From: Rhodanobacter lindaniclasticus | GTDB taxonomy: Bacteria > Pseudomonadota > Gammaproteobacteria > Xanthomonadales > Rhodanobacteraceae | Assembly: GCF_004799035.1 (NCBI RefSeq) | Contig: NZ_MWIO01000042.1 | Coordinates: forward strand, 1 to 37,899 | Direction of reading: 5' to 3' | Length of the DNA stretch: 37,899 nucleotides | Shown here: piece by piece, positions 34,067-37,899 of the stretch | How positions within the stretch are numbered: position 1 is the first letter of the stretch | How the letters are laid out: the number at the start of each line of letters is the position of its first letter | Position numbers and translations under genes: made by a program | The notes under the pieces: generated by a model | Database searches by the model: none | The model's input: the letters and a program-made list of their open reading frames with translations, nothing else | Told to the model about the DNA's origin: nothing

Positions 34067-35536
34067 ATGAGCCGCGCCGACCATTTTCGTCTGGCCGTCT
34101 TTACGGCCATCGCGCTGGCCACCGGCATCGCCGCTGCGGCCGACTTTCCGACCACCCCGCCGGCACCCGGGCCGGCGCCGCAGTTGAACGTGCCCACGCC
34201 GACCGCGCAGACCCTGCCCAACGGCCTGGAAGTGATCAGCGTGAACCGCGCCGGCCTGCCGCTGGTGACGGCGCAACTGGTAGTACGCCGCGGCGGCGAG
34301 ATGGATCCGCCGCAGCTGGCCGGCCTGGCCGACCTCACCGCCAACCTGCTGAGCAAGGGCGCGGCGGGCAGGAGCGCGCCGCAGATCGCGGCCGCCGCCG
34401 AGGCGCTGGGCGGGTCGCTGAATGCCTCCGCCGGCTGGGACGAAAGCGCCATCGGCATCACCGTGACCACGCCGAAGCTGCCGGCGGCGCTGGGCCTGTT
34501 GGCCGAAGTGGTGCGCCAGCCGGATTTCAGCGCGGATGAACTGAAGCGCGCCAAGACCCAGGCGACCGACGACCTGCGCCTGCAGCTGAGCCGGCCCACC
34601 GCGCTGGCGTCGCTGGCGGCCAGTCGCGGCGTATTCGGCGAGGGCGCCTACGGCCATTCGCGCAACGGTACGCCGGCCTCGATCGCCCGCGTCACCCGCG
34701 CCGACGTGCAACGCCTGCACGACGAACTGTACCGACCGGACAATGCCATCCTGATCCTCACCGGCGACATCACCCCGGCGCAGGCGCAGCAACTGGCCCA
34801 GGCCAGCTTCGGCGATTGGCAGAAGCCGGCCACACCGTTGCCGCCGCGGCCGGCTGGTCGCAGCGCCGGCCGGTTGCCGTCGATCCTGCTGATCGACCAG
34901 CACGGCGCTGGCCAGGCGGGCGTGGTGGCGGCCCACGCCGCGCCGCCGCGCAACGATGACGACTACTACGTCGGCACCGTGGCCAACGCCGTGCTCGGCG
35001 GTTCGTATTCGGCCCGCCTCAACGAGGAGATCCGGATCAAGCGCGGCTTGTCCTATGGCGCGCGCAGCGACCTGCAGGGGCTGGGTGACGCCGGTATCTG
35101 GCTGGCCTCGGCACAGACCAAGAACCCGTCGGCACCGCAGGTGGTCGAGCTGATGCTGGGCGAGTTCAAGCGGCTCGGCGACACCCGGGTGTCGGCCGAG
35201 GAACTGGCCGCGCGCAAAGCCACCCTGATCGGCAGCTACGGCCGCAGCCTGGAAACCACCGCGGGCCTGGCCGGACAGGTCGCCGACCTGGCGATCTACG
35301 ACGTGAAGCTGGACGAAATCGGCAAGTACGTCGAGCAGGTGCAGGCGGTGACGCCGAAGCAGATCAAGAAGTATGCGGACAAGCACCTGGCGGGTGACGG
35401 CAGCACCGTGGTGGTGGTCGGCGATGCCGCACAGTTCGCCCCGGCAATCCGCCAGGTGCATCCGAAGGCGGTGCTGCTGGAATCGACCGCGCTGGACCTG
35501 GACAGCCCCAGCCTGCAGGCGGGCGGCGCGAAATAG
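34067..35536 (+). CDS. M16 family peptidase-like protein, non-catalytic subunit, exported
   Basis: This 489-aa partner of the preceding peptidase has a signal peptide at 1-27 (AVFTAIALATGIAAAA), then an M16 fold that starts QTLPNGLEVISVNRAGLPLV. The HXXEH site is replaced by AGLADLTANL, so zinc binding and catalysis are lost. The C-terminal half keeps the Arg/Tyr substrate-contact segment NEEIRIKRGLSYGARS, which completes the active site in heterodimeric M16B enzymes. AGGAG lies 6 bases before the ATG at 34067; an in-frame ATG at 34052 overlaps the previous stop and has GGGAG upstream, so a 494-aa version is also possible. The two genes are translationally coupled. A T-rich terminator follows 30 bp after the stop. 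Confidence 0.92.
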   Translation: MSRADHFRLAVFTAIALATGIAAAADFPTTPPAPGPAPQLNVPTPTAQTLPNGLEVISVNRAGLPLVTAQLVVRRGGEMDPPQLAGLADLTANLLSKGAAGRSAPQIAAAAEALGGSLNASAGWDESAIGITVTTPKLPAALGLLAEVVRQPDFSADELKRAKTQATDDLRLQLSRPTALASLAASRGVFGEGAYGHSRNGTPASIARVTRADVQRLHDELYRPDNAILILTGDITPAQAQQLAQASFGDWQKPATPLPPRPAGRSAGRLPSILLIDQHGAGQAGVVAAHAAPPRNDDDYYVGTVANAVLGGSYSARLNEEIRIKRGLSYGARSDLQGLGDAGIWLASAQTKNPSAPQVVELMLGEFKRLGDTRVSAEELAARKATLIGSYGRSLETTAGLAGQVADLAIYDVKLDEIGKYVEQVQAVTPKQIKKYADKHLAGDGSTVVVVGDAAQFAPAIRQVHPKAVLLESTALDLDSPSLQAGGAK

Positions 35537-35566
35537 GCGCCGCGCTCCGACCTGGTGTTCACCCGA

Positions 35567-35593
35567 CCCCGGCTATGTTGCCGGGGTTTTTTT
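35567..35593 (+). terminator. Rho-independent terminator after the M16 pair
   Basis: CCCCGGC (35567-35573) pairs with the CCGGGG side at 35581-35586 (six G-C pairs around a short loop), followed directly by seven T (35587-35593). It ends the M16 operon and isolates the pagL-like gene. Confidence 0.88.
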
Positions 35594-35704
35594 GTGCTTC
35601 CAGCGCAACAATCTGTTGTCGGAATAGACCACTGATCGGGGTTTCGCCAAGCGCGGCCATTTAATAAACTAAGCGGTATAAAAATAAGTCCCCGAGGTTT
35701 CCCC

Positions 35705-36232
35705 ATGCTTTCTCGCTCTCCCCTCCGCGCCGCCCTCATGCTGGGTCTGGTCGCCGCCTCGCTGCCTGCCGCCGCCGCCACGCGGCTCGAACTGCAGGCT
35801 GGCCGCAGCTACATGGACACCCATGGCACAAATGCCGCTTTTGTCGAGGCGGTATTCGAGCCGCAGCCGCTGGGCCATACCCGTTTCACCTGGTCGCCGG
35901 ATGTCTCGCTCGGCTGGATCGACGGTCGCGACGTGGCTCGCTACGACCATTCGCCCTACACGACCCGCAGCACGGTTGCCCTGGCTGCCGGCGGCGTGCG
36001 TTTCCACCGGGGCGATGCCGGCGACTGGTACCAGCCGCTGTTCTTCAGCACCCAGGTTGCTGCCATCAGCCACACCACCCAGGCGCTTACCAGCCACTAT
36101 CAGTTCGTCAGCACACTGGGCTGGCAGGCGAAGCATTTCAGCGTGGCGATCCGGCATATCTCCAACGGCGGGCTGAACGGCCCCAACCGCGGCGAGACGA
36201 TGGTGCTGCTCGGACTGGCCTTCAGCATCTGA
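35705..36232 (+). CDS. pagL: Lipid A 3-O-deacylase PagL-like
   Basis: This is an outer-membrane enzyme that removes the 3-linked acyl chain of lipid A. The 175-aa protein has a signal peptide at 1-24 (LGLVAASLPAAA) and an 8-strand beta-barrel pattern ending with the aromatic strand VLLGLAFSI. The signature IRHISNGGL carries His151 and Ser153, with Glu164 in NRGETMV, matching the His-Ser-Glu triad known for PagL with near-identical spacing. The start has CGAGG 8-9 bases upstream; an AT-rich patch with TATAAA (35677-35682) could be its -10. It stands alone between two terminators. PagL is often controlled by envelope-stress systems, but no recognisable box is certain here. It would soften host recognition and alter membrane permeability. 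Confidence 0.88.
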   Translation: MLSRSPLRAALMLGLVAASLPAAAATRLELQAGRSYMDTHGTNAAFVEAVFEPQPLGHTRFTWSPDVSLGWIDGRDVARYDHSPYTTRSTVALAAGGVRFHRGDAGDWYQPLFFSTQVAAISHTTQALTSHYQFVSTLGWQAKHFSVAIRHISNGGLNGPNRGETMVLLGLAFSI

Positions 36233-36253
36233 CGGACGCGGATCGAACCGTGA

Positions 36254-36287
36254 AATGACAACGGCCCCGTTCGGGGCCGTTGTCATT
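36254..36287. terminator. Bidirectional terminator hairpin, pagL / emrB-like
   Basis: A perfect palindrome with 16-base arms around TT (arm AATGACAACGGCCCCG) lies between two convergent genes, 22 bp after pagL and 35 bp past the MFS stop. Its A/T flanks could serve as tails in both directions. Confidence 0.8.
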
Positions 36288-36321
36288 CCCGGGCAGGCGC
36301 CCGGGGTCTTGCCGGTCGTCC

Positions 36322-37848
36322 TCAATGCCCTCCGGCCGGTTGCCGCGCCTTCGGCGTGAACGGCGGCCGGGCCAGCCAGATCACCAGCATCAGGCCGATG
36401 AAGATCCAGCCCAGCGCGTGGAACACCTCGTTGAACGAGATCTGGTAACTCTGCTGGGTGATCCAGCCGTTGATCACGCTGCCGCCCAGCTGCGGATCGC
36501 CGTGGCCCAGCTGCTGCATCGCGTCGCGCGCGATCGGGCTGTACGGCGTGATGTGCTCGGCCAGCTGCTCGTGGTGATTCACCGCGCCGCGGGTCCACAT
36601 CAGCGTGGTGATCGAGGCGGAGAAACTGCCGCCCAGCGTGCGCAGGAAGGTCGACAGGCCCGAGCCGGCGGCGATCTCGTCCTGCTGCAGGTCCGACAGC
36701 AGGATGGTCAGCGTCGGCATGAAGAACAGCGCCACGCCCAGGCCCTGCAGCAGCTGCACCAGCGCCACGTGGTAGAAGTCGATCTGCAGGTAGAAGTCCG
36801 CGCGCATGAAGCAGGTCGCGCCCATCACCAGGAAGGACGCCGCGGCGAGCAGGCGCAGGTCCATGCGCGTGGCGTACTTGCCCACGAAGAAGGTCAGCAG
36901 CACCGGGATCACGCCCAGCGGTGCGGTGGCGAAGCCGGCCCAGGTGGCGGTGTAGCCCAGGTTCTGCTGCAGCCACAGCGGCACCAGCAGGGCGATCGAG
37001 AAGAACGCCGCGTAGCCGAGCACCATCGCCAGCGTGCCGGTGGTGAAGTTGCGGTGGCGGAACAGTTTCAGGTCCACGATCGGGTCGGGGTCGGTCAGCT
37101 CCCAGATCAGGAAGATCGCGATCGCGATCGCCGAGACGATGCTGGCCACGATGATGAAGTTGGAGTTGAACCAGTCGGCGTCGTTGCCCTTGTCCAGCAC
37201 GATCTGCAGCGCGCCCACGCCGATGATCAGGGTGATCAGGCCGACGTAGTCGATGCGCGGGCGCTCGGTCTTCTCGACCTTGCCGCGCAACTGGTTGGCC
37301 ACCACCACGCTGGCGAAGATGCCGATCGGCAGGTTGATGAAGAAGATCCACGGCCAGGAATAGTTCTCGGTGATCCAGCCGCCGAGGATCGGCCCGGCGA
37401 TCGGCGCCACCACCGTCACCATCGCCAGCAGGGCCAGCGCCATGCCGCGCTTGGCCGGCGGATAGATGCTGATCAGCAGGCTCTGCGTGATCGGGTACAT
37501 CGGGCCGGCCACCGCGCCCTGCAGCGCGCGGAACACCAGCAGCATGCCCATGCTCTGCGACACGCCGCACATGAACGAGGAGAGCACGAACAGCAGGGTG
37601 CACGCGGTGAACAGGCGCACCTCGCCGAAGCGGCGGGTGAGGAAGCCGGTCAGCGGCAGCGAGATCGCCATGCTCACCGCGAACGAGGTGATCACCCAGG
37701 TGCTCTGGTCGTTGCTGACGCCGAGGTTGCCGGCAATCGTCGGCAGCGAGACGTTGGCGATCGTGGTGTCCAGCACCTGCATGAAGGTGGCCAGCGACAG
37801 GCCGACCGTGCTCAGTGCCAGATTGGGTGGGCGGAATGGGGTGGTCAT
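36322..37848 (-). CDS. emrB: DHA2-family MFS multidrug exporter (EmrB/QacA type)
   Basis: This 508-aa inner-membrane proton antiporter has about 14 predicted helices, standard for DHA2. The TM1 motif FMQVLDTTIANVSLPTIAGN (about 22-41) and the TM2-3 loop GFLTRRFGEVRLF are diagnostic. GPILGGWITENYSWPWIFFI (about 150-169) is motif C of antiporters and the following segment. EmrB works with a periplasmic adaptor EmrA, and an emrA gene would be expected just upstream, beyond the right edge. The ATG at 37848 gives the family N-terminus, but no strong ribosome site is visible. The exact substrate is not predictable from sequence, so the gene name reflects family similarity. Confidence 0.9.
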   Translation of the reverse strand: MTTPFRPPNLALSTVGLSLATFMQVLDTTIANVSLPTIAGNLGVSNDQSTWVITSFAVSMAISLPLTGFLTRRFGEVRLFTACTLLFVLSSFMCGVSQSMGMLLVFRALQGAVAGPMYPITQSLLISIYPPAKRGMALALLAMVTVVAPIAGPILGGWITENYSWPWIFFINLPIGIFASVVVANQLRGKVEKTERPRIDYVGLITLIIGVGALQIVLDKGNDADWFNSNFIIVASIVSAIAIAIFLIWELTDPDPIVDLKLFRHRNFTTGTLAMVLGYAAFFSIALLVPLWLQQNLGYTATWAGFATAPLGVIPVLLTFFVGKYATRMDLRLLAAASFLVMGATCFMRADFYLQIDFYHVALVQLLQGLGVALFFMPTLTILLSDLQQDEIAAGSGLSTFLRTLGGSFSASITTLMWTRGAVNHHEQLAEHITPYSPIARDAMQQLGHGDPQLGGSVINGWITQQSYQISFNEVFHALGWIFIGLMLVIWLARPPFTPKARQPAGGH

Positions 37849-37882
37849 CGGGTTCGGTCAGGTAGAGGGTGACTTGCTCCTC

Positions 37883-37899
37883 CCCCTGCTGCGCAGGGG
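37883..37899. repeat. Palindromic repeat truncated by the window edge
   Basis: CCCCTGC-TGC-GCAGGGG is a 7-bp stem ending exactly at the last base, preceded by CTCCTC, so the full element probably continues with the complementary GAGGAG. It lies upstream of the emrB-like gene. A repeat at the very end suggests it limited assembly. Confidence 0.6.

Noticed and set aside
35660..35690. PhoP-box-like sequence upstream of pagL
   Set aside because: Only one GTTTA half-site is found on the minus strand, without the direct repeat required for a PhoP box.

Overview
The window is about 38 kb of GC-rich Gram-negative chromosomal DNA. Gene content points to the Xanthomonadales, most likely a Rhodanobacter/Dyella-type Rhodanobacteraceae. 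The pointers are an Entner-Doudoroff operon, an N-acetylglucosamine cluster using NagB-II and a NagQ-type GntR regulator, an Oar-like TonB receptor followed by TPR-sulfotransferases, a B12-riboswitch-controlled BtuB, tandem MdtBC/MuxBC-like RND pumps, and short palindromic intergenic repeats. The taxonomic call is inference. Bases 7-39 look like a degraded sequencing-transposon adapter, so the left end is probably a contig end. Both ends lie in palindromic repeats.

Layout. 104-4260 (minus): zwf, pgl, edd, the oxidative/Entner-Doudoroff route from glucose-6-P to KDPG. 4659-7795 (plus): nagQ-like regulator, nagB-II and nagA for amino-sugar catabolism, with a heptamer repeat between the last two genes. 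7814-14278 (minus): an Oar-like TonB-dependent receptor, a strong terminator, then two translationally coupled TPR-sulfotransferases. 14635-16840 (plus): cobalamin riboswitch and btuB. 16993-23611 (plus): two tandem RND pump genes without an adaptor gene. 24188-29109 (plus): a Sec-exported RHS/YD-repeat protein with a variable C-terminus, a small AT-rich two-helix membrane ORF that is a candidate immunity protein, and a 3' remnant of an RND gene. The module lies between two 167-bp direct repeats of the RND 3' end.

29432-30538 (plus): AraC-like regulator, VOC/glyoxalase protein and a 71-aa membrane protein. 30559-32517 (minus): a DUF2239 gene and an MFS transporter. 32664-35536 (plus): a catalytic/non-catalytic pair of exported M16 peptidases. 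The divergent gap before them holds a near-consensus promoter covered by three operator-like palindromes spaced exactly 27 bp apart. 35705-36232 (plus): PagL-like lipid A deacylase. 36322-37848 (minus): EmrB/QacA-type multidrug MFS pump.

The best candidates for something new are the signal-peptide-bearing RHS C-terminal domain with its small membrane partner and flanking RND repeats, the three-operator 27-bp array controlling the DUF2239 gene, and the TonB receptor/terminator/paired sulfotransferase unit.
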